A stretch of DNA of 9,485 nt from Armatimonadota bacterium (GTDB lineage Bacteria; Armatimonadota; Armatimonadia; Armatimonadales; Armatimonadaceae): contig JACMIU010000285.1 in assembly GCA_014380985.1 (NCBI GenBank), positions 1 to 9,485 on the forward strand. The letters are read 5' to 3'. Positions within the stretch are counted from its first letter, which is position 1. The number at the start of each line of letters is the position of its first letter. This document shows positions 1-6,732 of this stretch, one piece after another. The notes below the pieces were generated by a model. The model ran no database searches, had not been told where the DNA came from, and worked only from the letters and a program-made list of their open reading frames with translations. A program made the translations under genes and the position numbers.

Positions 1-170
1 GCTTGTATGGCAAGGGCGTACTGCTTGGTGTTGGAAAGGCAGGTCGTGGCTTGCGCCCGGCTTCGCAGCCCGCCCATCACCGGAAAAGCAATCGCGGCAA
101 GCAAAGCACCGATACCGATCACAACAAGCAACTCTGTTAAAGTAAAAGCGCGGGAACGGGCGGAAATCAT
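1..170 (-). CDS. Type IV pilin-like / pseudopilin protein, 5' part only (cut by the window edge)
   Basis: The first 56 codons read on the minus strand from ATG at 170 and run off the left edge. The N-terminus is a class III (prepilin) signal: a short basic leader MISARSRA, then FTLTELLVVIGIGALLAAIAF, a hydrophobic helix with Glu at mature position +5. Prepilin peptidase would cut before Phe9 and the helix would anchor the protein in the membrane or build a pseudopilus. The residue before the cut is Ala rather than the usual Gly, which is tolerated in some family members. The stretch after the helix (FPVMGGLRSRAQ, TTCLSNTKQ) resembles the many prepilin-like proteins of Armatimonadota and Planctomycetota, often with a DUF1559 or H-X9-DG C-terminal part, but that part lies outside the window. 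It is divergent from the DinB-like gene, with about 40 bp between the starts. The class is clear; the specific role (pilus, type II secretion, surface protein) is not. Confidence 0.85.
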   Translation of the reverse strand, partial: MISARSRAFTLTELLVVIGIGALLAAIAFPVMGGLRSRAQATTCLSNTKQYALAIQ

Positions 171-175
171 GTAAC

Positions 176-181
176 ATTATA
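176..181 (-). promoter_or_regulatory. Perfect -10 box (TATAAT) 5 nt before the pilin ATG; probably a leaderless transcript
   Basis: On the minus strand TATAAT is followed by GTTAC and then the ATG at 170. A -10 hexamer this close places the expected transcription start at or next to the A of ATG, leaving no room for a Shine-Dalgarno. No good -35 is seen 17 nt upstream (TATCAT). The hexamer is seen directly; the leaderless transcript is inference. Confidence 0.55.
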
Positions 182-197
182 CCTGATGCGAATCGGG

Positions 198-203
198 TAT
201 GAT
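198..203 (+). promoter_or_regulatory. Candidate -10 box (TATGAT) for the DinB-like gene
   Basis: TATGAT ends 7 nt before the ATG at 211, again the spacing expected for a leaderless start. No convincing -35 is visible. The earlier in-frame ATG at 199 lies inside this hexamer, which is why the ATG at 211 is preferred. Confidence 0.3.
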
Positions 204-210
204 AGGCGGT

Positions 211-708
211 ATGCACCCTGATTTACTGCCCCAGTGGGAGCGCGCCGAAGCCTTGAAAACCGATATTCTGGCGAAAGCCGCCGCCGTGCCGGAATCGTTG
301 CGCGGCGTCGCGCCGAAGCCGGGGGCGTGGTCGCCGCTGGAGGTCGTTTCTCATCTTGGGGTCGCCGAGCGGTTTGTGATAGGATATGCCGGTGGGTCGC
401 CGGACGCGATGCCGCCATCGGCGAACCCTGTCGTGATCGGGCTACTTTGCGGCGCGTTGAGCGCGGGTGTCGCGCTTCCCGCACCGGAGATAATGATGCC
501 CGAAGTGAACGGTAAATCGCTCGAAACGCTCGCACAGGAATGGGACGCGGTTCGCAACGATTTTTATGCCGAGATAGCCACAGCAAGTCCCGACACGCCG
601 TATGGAGTTCATCCGATGTTTGGAACACTCTCGGTGCAGCAGACGATGGAAATGCTGATGGCACATACCGCTTATCATTATAAACGGTTTCCAAAGACGA
701 CGCGGTAG
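211..708 (+). CDS. DinB-family (DinB_2-like) putative metal-dependent protein
   Basis: A 165-residue protein, typical in length for the DinB/YfiT four-helix-bundle superfamily. The hallmark N-terminal motif is present (about residues 38-56: PGAWSPLEVVSHLGVAERF, with His48), and the closing helix carries an HxxxH pair (MAHTAYHYKRF, His152 and His156). These three histidines are the usual metal ligands. Family members include thiol-dependent transferases and bacillithiol or mycothiol S-transferases, but most are uncharacterised, and nothing here fixes the substrate. The protein looks cytoplasmic, with no signal peptide. An in-frame ATG at 199 would add four residues (MIGG). Neither start has a well-spaced Shine-Dalgarno: AGGCGG lies only 1 nt before ATG 211. 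The kinase-like gene follows 31 bp downstream on the same strand and may share its transcript. The family call is firm; the function is open. Confidence 0.8.
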   Translation: MHPDLLPQWERAEALKTDILAKAAAVPESLRGVAPKPGAWSPLEVVSHLGVAERFVIGYAGGSPDAMPPSANPVVIGLLCGALSAGVALPAPEIMMPEVNGKSLETLAQEWDAVRNDFYAEIATASPDTPYGVHPMFGTLSVQQTMEMLMAHTAYHYKRFPKTTR

Positions 709-739
709 AACCGCTTATGAACGGGTACAACTTGCTACG

Positions 740-2566
740 ATGGCAGTTTTACTGAAAGACTCTCCGCAAATCCTTTCTCGAATCCAGCGTGTCGCCGCCT
801 ACCCGGACGCGCTAACGTTTCGGGAGGCGTTGCAAAACCCTGCCGCGTATCTCACGGAAGCGTTCGATTTGAACCGCGCCACCGTCGCCGCCGACCGTTG
901 GGGTCTACCGCTCACGTACACCGGGCGGTTCGCGGTGGTGTTTCGCTTGATGTTGCCGGGTAATGTTGCGATTGCTCTACGCCTTTTCACGTCGCCTGAT
1001 GGTTCCTTTAGCCATGACCGCGACGCCCGATCCGAACAAATCGCCGCATCATTAACGCGGTTACAGGGGCGAATCGGCGACCTAATCCCGCCGTTTCTGC
1101 ACGTGCCGGACGCGGTTTGGGTCGGCGATTCGACCTATGCGGCGCAGGTGTTGCCGTGGGCGGGCGGGGAGCCGCTACTGCGTTTCGTTTCGCGCCATGC
1201 GCACGATGCCTCGGTTTTGGAAACGCTGGCGCAAACGGTGACAAACGCCGTGGATCGCCTCGAAAGCGCAGGGGTCACGCACGGCGACCTGCAACACGAC
1301 AACATTCTGGTGGGGGAGGGGGGGCGGCGAATCACTCTCGTGGACTACGACGCGCTCTATACGCCGGATTTATCGGGGTTCGCGCCGCCCGCCGAAGCCG
1401 GTCACGCCAACTATCAGCATCCCGCCCGCACTCCCGCGAACTATGGCGTTCCCGGTGGCGACCGCTTTGCCGCCGCCGTGATTTGTGCCGGACTGCGGCT
1501 TGTCGCCGCCGAGCCGGGCGTTTGGGAAACATTCGCGGGAAGCGGGGGCGAAGGGATTTTGTTCACCGCCGCCGACTTCGCCGCGCCGGAAGTATCGCCG
1601 GTGTTTCAAGCGGCGAATAGCGCGGCGACCCGCGATGACGCGCTGTTGCAAGCCGTCGCCGAACTCGAAAACTTGTGCCACGAGCCGGGAGCGATAACGG
1701 TTTGCCGCATCGAATCGGTAGCCCCCGTAGCCGCGCCGCCCGTCCTGCCCGCGCTTCCCTGCCGCGTTTCGCCGAAATGCGCCGAGGAGGAAATCCGCCC
1801 GGTGTCGTATCTCGCGCCGATGCGGTCAGGCGCGTTCGTGCGGCAGGAGGCGGCGCATCTGGTCGCCCTTCGTGGCTTTCTCCTTCTCGCCCCCCCGACC
1901 GCTACGCTCATTTGGTTATGGGCATGGGGCGCGGGCGGCGAAAAATGGCCGTTTCTCGCCTATCTTTTCGTGCTACTTCTGCTGACCGTGGCGACGTTTT
2001 TATATCAAACGTGGGGCGCGAAAAAACTCCACGACGCGCTGGAACTGGAAGGGGCGAAACTGCGGTCTGCCGAGCGATTCGACGCCGAACGTGAAAAACA
2101 ACTGCGCCAGAAGCAAGCCGCGCCCGCCGCGAAACCGGAAGCGTGGCGCGAACGCGCTCACCTGCGACAAGTCCTCACCTCGGTTCCTTTGTCCCGCGCT
2201 ATCGGCGACGCCGGAGTCGCCGCGTCCACGGTACGAACCCTTGGCGAAGCGGGGATTACCACCGCCGCACACCTGTGGAACTGGCACGGCTTTTTGCCCA
2301 CGGGGACGAATGCCACCGACGCCGCGCTTCTTCGTGCATGGCTTGGGGGGCTTGAGGAACGCGAAAAACACCGCTTCGCCTGCGAAAACGACCCGGCGCA
2401 AGCAGCAACCGTCGCCCTTGGCAAAATCGCCGAACGCCGCGCCGTACGCGCCGTCCGGCTTGCCGAACTGTCGCGGGAGCGAAGGGCGTTCCCCGACACG
2501 TCTTTCGCCGCCCTCTTGCGGCGCGGCGTTGCTCTGCGTTCGCCGCACCGAGCCATAACCGTTTAG
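740..2566 (+). CDS. Protein-kinase-like protein with membrane hairpin and C-terminal helix-hairpin-helix-like region
   Basis: A 608-residue protein. Residues about 55-320 form a kinase-like domain: glycine-loop region YTGRFAVVFRL (60-70), a beta-3 segment AIALRLFT in which Arg81 seems to occupy the ATP-lysine position, catalytic loop HGDLQHDN (181-188, Asp183 and Asn188), and VDYD (201-204) in place of DFG, with Asp202 as metal ligand. GHANYQHP and DRFAAAVI follow as in a bacterial kinase family with LVDYDGM-type loops. A Pro/Ala-rich linker leads to two hydrophobic segments (about 373-397 and 404-424), then a charged coil-like stretch (about 427-475) and GVAASTVRTLGEAGITTAAHL (about 492-511), which resembles a helix-hairpin-helix. 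The overall plan recalls E. coli YegI, a kinase-like protein. Kinase and C-terminal domain would both face the cytoplasm. The phosphatase and VWA partners found beside some relatives are absent here. No Shine-Dalgarno is seen; TACAAC lies 8 nt before ATG. The stop codon overlaps that of rpoD. Confidence 0.75.
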   Translation: MAVLLKDSPQILSRIQRVAAYPDALTFREALQNPAAYLTEAFDLNRATVAADRWGLPLTYTGRFAVVFRLMLPGNVAIALRLFTSPDGSFSHDRDARSEQIAASLTRLQGRIGDLIPPFLHVPDAVWVGDSTYAAQVLPWAGGEPLLRFVSRHAHDASVLETLAQTVTNAVDRLESAGVTHGDLQHDNILVGEGGRRITLVDYDALYTPDLSGFAPPAEAGHANYQHPARTPANYGVPGGDRFAAAVICAGLRLVAAEPGVWETFAGSGGEGILFTAADFAAPEVSPVFQAANSAATRDDALLQAVAELENLCHEPGAITVCRIESVAPVAAPPVLPALPCRVSPKCAEEEIRPVSYLAPMRSGAFVRQEAAHLVALRGFLLLAPPTATLIWLWAWGAGGEKWPFLAYLFVLLLLTVATFLYQTWGAKKLHDALELEGAKLRSAERFDAEREKQLRQKQAAPAAKPEAWRERAHLRQVLTSVPLSRAIGDAGVAASTVRTLGEAGITTAAHLWNWHGFLPTGTNATDAALLRAWLGGLEEREKHRFACENDPAQAATVALGKIAERRAVRAVRLAELSRERRAFPDTSFAALLRRGVALRSPHRAITV

Positions 2567-3885
2567 TCGGCGTATTCGCGCAGGTATGCCGCCGCCGTGG
2601 GGCAACGCAGTTTCTTGATTGCCTTCGCCTCAATCTGCCGGATACGCTCGCGGGTGACGCGAAAATGCCGACCGACTTCCTCTAAGGTGTGCGGGCAACC
2701 GTCGTTGTTTAGACCGAAGCGCAGTTTCAAAACGTCGCGTTCGCGGTCAGAAAGTTCGTTCAAAAGGCGTTCGATACGGTCGCGGAGCATGGCGCGGGAG
2801 GCGAGTTCGGGGAGTGCGACGCCCGTATCGTCCTGCACGAAGTCGGACAGGTGCGAGTCGTCCTCTTCGCCGACCGGGGTTTCGAGCGACAACGGTTCCG
2901 GCGCGATTCGCATGATTTCCGAAACGCGTTCCACCGTGGTATCCATGGCGCGGGCGAGTTCGTCCAAAGTCGGTTCGCGTCCCAATTCCTGCAGAAGCGA
3001 CGACGACAGTTTAACAAGGCGGTTAATCGTTTCGACCATGTGAACGGGAATACGAATCGTGCGCCCTTGATCGGCGATGGCGCGGGTAATCGCTTGACGA
3101 ATCCACCACGTCGCGTAGGTCGAGAACTTGAAGCCTTTGCGGTAGTCGAACTTCTCCACGGCACGAATCAAGCCGATATTGCCCTCTTGAATCAGGTCGG
3201 GGAAACTCATGCCGCGCCCGCTATAGCGTTTGGCGATGCTCACGACAAGGCGCAGGTTCGCTTGCGTCAGCACCCGCTTAGCGTGCTCGTCGCCGCGCTC
3301 GATGCGCTTGGCGAGGCGCGTTTCTTGGTCGGTGGTGAGCAGGTGTGTTTTGCCGATTTCGCGTAGCCACATCCGTACCGAATCGTCCATCGAACCCGAC
3401 GTGCTGACCGGCATCGGCGCAAAATAGTTATCGTCAGAGGTTCCGGTCCCCGGCGTGTTTTCGACCGCCACGCCGGAGGAGGTGCGCCCTTCGCCCCCGC
3501 CGACACGCGGGGCGGACAGCGTTTCGGCTAATGCGGAAAGCGGATCGTTCGTCATCGAAACGCGCTCGACCGGAGCGTCGTTTTGGGGACGCGCACTGTC
3601 CACCCGCCGCCGCACCGTCGCCCCACGAAGTAACGCGCCCAAGTAATCGTCTTCCTCAACCTCTTCGTCGGCGTCTTCCTCCTCTAAGCGTTCGAGAAGA
3701 GCGAGGGGATCCTCGGTGTCGGCAGGGGGAACGCCGGGGGAGAAAAAAGCGGGCGGGACGCCGGGGGCAATCAGTGCCTTGCCTACCATCAGCGAAACGG
3801 TATCCGTTTTGGAAGCGGTTGGGTCATGCTTCGTGGACGGGGTTGTTTTGGTCAGTTGCGGTTGCTCGCGCATCGCGGTTATCAC
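2563..3885 (-). CDS. rpoD: Primary sigma-70 factor (RpoD/SigA)
   Basis: A 440-residue RNA polymerase sigma factor. Region 1.2 begins near residue 166 (DDSVRMWLREIGK). Region 2 (about 205-280) contains NLRLVVSIAKRY, DLIQEGNIGLIRAVEKFDY and the -10-recognition/melting segment KGFKFSTYATWWIRQAITRA. Region 3 starts at RIPVHMVETINRL (278-290). Region 4 (about 370-430) has LSDRERDVLKLRFGLNNDG and the -35-binding helix VTRERIRQIEAKAIKKLR. These motifs and the position next to dnaG mark the essential housekeeping factor. The first 165 residues are low complexity, with a doubled PGVPPA, an acidic run (residues 68-80) and no recognisable region 1.1; the long insert seen in proteobacterial RpoD is missing. 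The reading frame is open up to an ATG at 4059, but that would overlap dnaG. The GTG at 3885 has AGGAG 7 nt upstream and is the best start (next ATG at 3873). A 107-bp gap separates it from dnaG, and no strong promoter is seen there. Confidence 0.95.
   Translation of the reverse strand: MITAMREQPQLTKTTPSTKHDPTASKTDTVSLMVGKALIAPGVPPAFFSPGVPPADTEDPLALLERLEEEDADEEVEEDDYLGALLRGATVRRRVDSARPQNDAPVERVSMTNDPLSALAETLSAPRVGGGEGRTSSGVAVENTPGTGTSDDNYFAPMPVSTSGSMDDSVRMWLREIGKTHLLTTDQETRLAKRIERGDEHAKRVLTQANLRLVVSIAKRYSGRGMSFPDLIQEGNIGLIRAVEKFDYRKGFKFSTYATWWIRQAITRAIADQGRTIRIPVHMVETINRLVKLSSSLLQELGREPTLDELARAMDTTVERVSEIMRIAPEPLSLETPVGEEDDSHLSDFVQDDTGVALPELASRAMLRDRIERLLNELSDRERDVLKLRFGLNNDGCPHTLEEVGRHFRVTRERIRQIEAKAIKKLRCPTAAAYLREYAD
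3721..3765 (-). repeat. 27-bp period direct repeat inside rpoD (PGVPPA twice)
   Basis: Residues 41-46 and 50-55 of the sigma factor are both PGVPPA, encoded by near-identical GC-rich DNA 27 bp apart (ACGCCGGGGG occurs twice on the plus strand). It lies in the non-conserved N-terminal part. It looks like a small in-frame duplication. Confidence 0.6.
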
Positions 3886-3892
3886 GCCGGTA

Positions 3893-3897
3893 CTCCT
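3893..3897 (-). promoter_or_regulatory. Shine-Dalgarno AGGAG that sets the rpoD GTG start
   Basis: On the minus strand AGGAG is followed by TACCGGC and then GTG at 3885, a 7-nt spacing. It is too far (19 nt) from the downstream ATG at 3873. This supports GTG initiation. Confidence 0.7.
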
Positions 3898-3992
3898 GAG
3901 ATTCGCCGACGCGCCATTCCGGGTTTCGAGGGTTCCACAGGGAAAGCCCAAAACCGTTCGGTCACGTCCGACGACAATTGTGCGTTGGCTCC

Positions 3993-6014
3993 TTACCCCG
4001 GTTTGCCGTCCGCGCCGCCGGTGCGGGCGCGTTTTAGCGTCTCCATCGTTTGTTGCCACTGCCGAAGTCTTTCTTCGTCCGCGGCGGGCGTTTTTCCTGC
4101 TTCTGTGGAAATATCTTTATTTTGTTTTTGTGCGAAACTGCTTTCCTCAATCTGCTGGGACAGGTTTCGCGCCTGACGTTTGCCCTGCCGCTCGGCGAGA
4201 AACAGCAAACAATCCTCAATCGCTTGCAAATTAAGCGGCTCGTCAGCGTCCGATAGGAGCAGTTTGTCGGCGAAGGTAGCGAGTTCCGCGCTGGATTCGG
4301 TCGCGCCGTTCACCGCCGATGCCGGGGAGTGTCCGGCAAGAAGGGCGGGCAGGGCGCGTTCCACCAATGCAGTTGCGCGGGCGTCGCCGAAAAACGCGGG
4401 GCGCACTCGGTTCTGCACTATCTGCGTCCATTCGGGATGAAACAGGGCGAGAAGCACGGTGCGTTCGGCTTTCGCGTCGGCGGTCGCTTCCGGCGCGATG
4501 GTCGGGGGCGGTTCGGGGGGCGGGGCGTTCCACTGCCGGAACGTTTGCGCGAAACCGCCCCCGCGCCCTTGCGTATTCTGCCGGGCGGGATACCCACCCG
4601 AATTGCCGCCGCTTTGATTCTGCGGACGCGGCGTGTATCCGCCGCGCTCCGGTTGCTGTGCATCCGCTTGCGCCGCACCGCCAAAGCGCAGTCGCCGCAG
4701 TTCGGCGCGAAGCGATTCCTCGACATGAACCGAGCCGCGCTCCCACGACGGATGGTAGCGGGCGATTTTCTGTATCAGCCGATCCTGCTCCATCGCGCCG
4801 CGCACCTCGGCGATAATTCCAAGTGCCTCGCGCATATACTGCTCGCGCCCCGCCGGATTTTGCGTGTCGTGTCGCTTCAAAATCGCTTGCAAATGAAACT
4901 CGGATACGCTCATCGCTTCGTCAATCGCCCGTTGGAACGCGCCCGTGTTGCCCGCCGTGACCAGCGAATCGGGGTCTTCGCCGCTCGGCAGGTTCAGCAC
5001 CTTAAGCGAGAATGCGTTCGCGCCCGCCGCCGTGAACAGTTCCGCCGAACGAAGCGCGGCGCGGATTCCGGCATCGTCGGCGTCGAACGACAGCACCACA
5101 TTTTTCGTGTACCGCCCCAAAAGCCGGACGTGTTCGTCGGTCAGCGATGTTCCCAGCGTCGCAATCACGTTCGTGAAGCCCGCCTGATGACACGCCACGA
5201 CATCCATATAACCCTCGACAATAACCGCCTGATCTTTCTCCGCAATCGTTTTTCGCGCCCGGTTCAGCGCGTAGAGTGTTTTCGATTTCGAGAACACCGG
5301 CGTTTCCGGCGAGTTGAGGTATTTCGGCGCGTTCTCTGCGGGAACCAGAATGCGCCCGCCAAACGCGACCACGCGCTCCTGCACATCCACAATCGGAAAA
5401 ATCAAGCGGGCGCGGAACCGGTCATACGCTGAACCGTCGCCGCGCCGCGTGAGAAGCCCGGCGCGTTCGGCGTCTTCAAGGAAAACTCCTTGCCCGTGCA
5501 AATAGCGTGATAACGCTTCCCACTCGTCGGGCGCGTAGCCGACGGCGAAATCATCGAGTGTCTGACTGGATAATTTGCGCTTCTGGTACGCATACTCGAA
5601 CGCGAGCGGGGCTTTCCGTAGCACGGTTTGAAAGAACCGCGCCGCCAGAGCGTTGGCGTTAAACACGCGGTCACGCTCGGTGCGGGAGCGGTCTGCCGCT
5701 TCGCGCTCGGCGGGCGTCGCGCCCTTGCGGGACAGGGTGATTCCGGCTTTCGCGGCAAGCCGTTCCGCCGCTTCCATGAAAGACAGATTTTCGGCGCGTT
5801 CCAAAAACGTGAAGATGTCACCCCCGGTTGAGCAAGCACCGAAGCAGTGCCAGCGTCCGCGCTCCGGGTCAACGGTGAACGACGGCGTTTTCTCCGAGTG
5901 AAACGGGCAACAACCTTTCCAGCGATTGCCGGTTTTTTTGAGCGGCGTATACGCGGAAACGAGTTCCACAATATCCGTGCGTTGCCGGATCGCTTCCTTT
6001 TCCTGATCTTCCAT
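3993..6014 (-). CDS. dnaG: DNA primase DnaG
   Basis: A 673-residue primase that makes RNA primers at the replication fork with the DnaB helicase. Zinc-binding domain (1-100): CCPFHSEKTPSF (Cys36, His39) and HCFGACSTGGD (Cys57, Cys61). The second pair is spaced CxxxC rather than CxxC, a variant I recall from some other bacterial primases. RNA polymerase core: RLIFPIVDVQERVVAFGGR (203-221) and PKYLNSPETPVFSKSKTLY (230-248). Toprim metal site: VEGYMD (Glu267), FDADDAG (Asp311, Asp313) and DPD (347-349). A Gly/Gln/Pro-rich linker (about 445-510) leads to a helical C-terminal helicase-binding domain (about 515-673). The length is near the upper end for the family, mainly because of the linker. The gene starts 16 bp after cas6 and is followed by rpoD, the classic dnaG-rpoD order. 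The ATG at 6014 has no close Shine-Dalgarno (TGAGGT lies 14 nt away), but TACACT lies 8 nt before it. Confidence 0.97.
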   Translation of the reverse strand: MEDQEKEAIRQRTDIVELVSAYTPLKKTGNRWKGCCPFHSEKTPSFTVDPERGRWHCFGACSTGGDIFTFLERAENLSFMEAAERLAAKAGITLSRKGATPAEREAADRSRTERDRVFNANALAARFFQTVLRKAPLAFEYAYQKRKLSSQTLDDFAVGYAPDEWEALSRYLHGQGVFLEDAERAGLLTRRGDGSAYDRFRARLIFPIVDVQERVVAFGGRILVPAENAPKYLNSPETPVFSKSKTLYALNRARKTIAEKDQAVIVEGYMDVVACHQAGFTNVIATLGTSLTDEHVRLLGRYTKNVVLSFDADDAGIRAALRSAELFTAAGANAFSLKVLNLPSGEDPDSLVTAGNTGAFQRAIDEAMSVSEFHLQAILKRHDTQNPAGREQYMREALGIIAEVRGAMEQDRLIQKIARYHPSWERGSVHVEESLRAELRRLRFGGAAQADAQQPERGGYTPRPQNQSGGNSGGYPARQNTQGRGGGFAQTFRQWNAPPPEPPPTIAPEATADAKAERTVLLALFHPEWTQIVQNRVRPAFFGDARATALVERALPALLAGHSPASAVNGATESSAELATFADKLLLSDADEPLNLQAIEDCLLFLAERQGKRQARNLSQQIEESSFAQKQNKDISTEAGKTPAADEERLRQWQQTMETLKRARTGGADGKPG

Positions 6015-6022
6015 AAGGCTTC

Positions 6023-6028
6023 AGTGTA
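6023..6028 (-). promoter_or_regulatory. Candidate -10 box (TACACT) just before dnaG
   Basis: On the minus strand TACACT is followed by GAAGCCTT and ATG at 6014. It sits in the 16-bp gap after cas6 and has no clear -35. It could give a leaderless dnaG transcript independent of cas6. Weak evidence. Confidence 0.25.
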
Positions 6029-6030
6029 CC

Positions 6031-6732
6031 TCATGTGTCGGCTATCTCGGCGAACCCGAATCCGTCCTCGGTGCGCTCGCCTACGCCGCATTCCCACGCG
6101 ACGCGCAATAGTTCCGGCGACGCCGTGAGTACAAACGGGGCGAGAATCCCGTCCACCGTTTCGCCGCGAAAGTCTATCCGCTTCGTGCCGCCGCGAGGAT
6201 GCGAACGCAGGTAATCCGCATCGAACGCAAACCCCACCGCGTCCGAATACGGGGGGCGGTCATACACGCGGGCGAACGTCTCCAGTAACGCTTGCCGCAC
6301 GAGCGGTTCGTAGGCGTTTGCACTACTGTAGACTCCGGTAGTCACCACCGGGGTACGGCACGAAAAGCGAAGCGAGAGGGAAAGGGTGTTTTCAGCAACA
6401 AGGTTCGGAAACGAATAGGCAGTGCTTTCGCGCAGAACAAACACCGCTTTTCCCACAGGCAAAAAGTTGCCGGGCGCGAAGCGTAACGCGAGTCGCGTTA
6501 AACTATCGTCGTCCGGCGACGCGATCCACCACTGCACTGCGCCCGGCAAAATCACCAGTTCGCCGGTAGCGCGGTCAATGCGCCGTTGCTGAGCGGGAAC
6601 GCGCAGGTCGGAAAACGAGAGGGGAGCGGTTTGTTCGTCTCTACCGCTGTCTAAAGCGTCACGTAACAAATCTAAATGCGATAAGGGAAGCCGTTGCTCC
6701 TTCTCATTCCACAATCGAAAACAACGCCGCAT
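6031..6732 (-). CDS. cas6: Cas6-family CRISPR RNA-processing endoribonuclease, without neighbouring cas genes
   Basis: A 233-residue RAMP-type protein. In known systems Cas6 cuts the CRISPR precursor RNA inside each repeat and makes guide RNAs for type I and III complexes. The strongest sign is the C-terminus: DFRGETVDGILAPFVLTASPELL (187-209), then VAWECGVGERTEDGFGFAEI (211-230), the glycine-rich GxGE...GFG.vE loop that ends Cas6 proteins. The N-terminus also fits: strand CFRLWNE, then LPLSHLDLLRDALDS, then the PLSFSDLRVP segment, equivalent to the 'kPFtfS.L' strand, and RFSCRTPVV, equivalent to the SPI motif. His19 or His178, the only histidines, are catalytic candidates; many Cas6 proteins use an N-terminal His, but I cannot align these. 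The length is normal. No array, Cas1/2 or interference gene is visible, and the neighbours are clpP and dnaG. ATG 6732 lies in a large hairpin with GGAG only 3 nt upstream. No other Met occurs in the frame. Confidence 0.8.
   Translation of the reverse strand: MRRCFRLWNEKEQRLPLSHLDLLRDALDSGRDEQTAPLSFSDLRVPAQQRRIDRATGELVILPGAVQWWIASPDDDSLTRLALRFAPGNFLPVGKAVFVLRESTAYSFPNLVAENTLSLSLRFSCRTPVVTTGVYSSANAYEPLVRQALLETFARVYDRPPYSDAVGFAFDADYLRSHPRGGTKRIDFRGETVDGILAPFVLTASPELLRVAWECGVGERTEDGFGFAEIADT

Noticed and set aside
167..730. 187-residue open frame on the minus strand
   Set aside because: Overlaps the DinB-like gene antisense and the pilin in another frame; Arg/Pro-rich with no motif.
3886..3992. 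rpoD-specific promoter in the 107-bp gap after dnaG
   Set aside because: Only weak TTGTCG-like or TTGGGC-like pieces and no paired -10 box were found.
3886..4059. N-terminal extension of the sigma factor to ATG 4059
   Set aside because: It would overlap the dnaG 3' end by 67 bp, encodes Arg-rich non-homologous sequence, and the AGGAG-GTG at 3885 explains the start better.
4329..5432. 367-residue Arg-rich open frame on the plus strand
   Set aside because: Antisense to dnaG, with a composition typical of GC-rich shadow frames and no recognisable motif.
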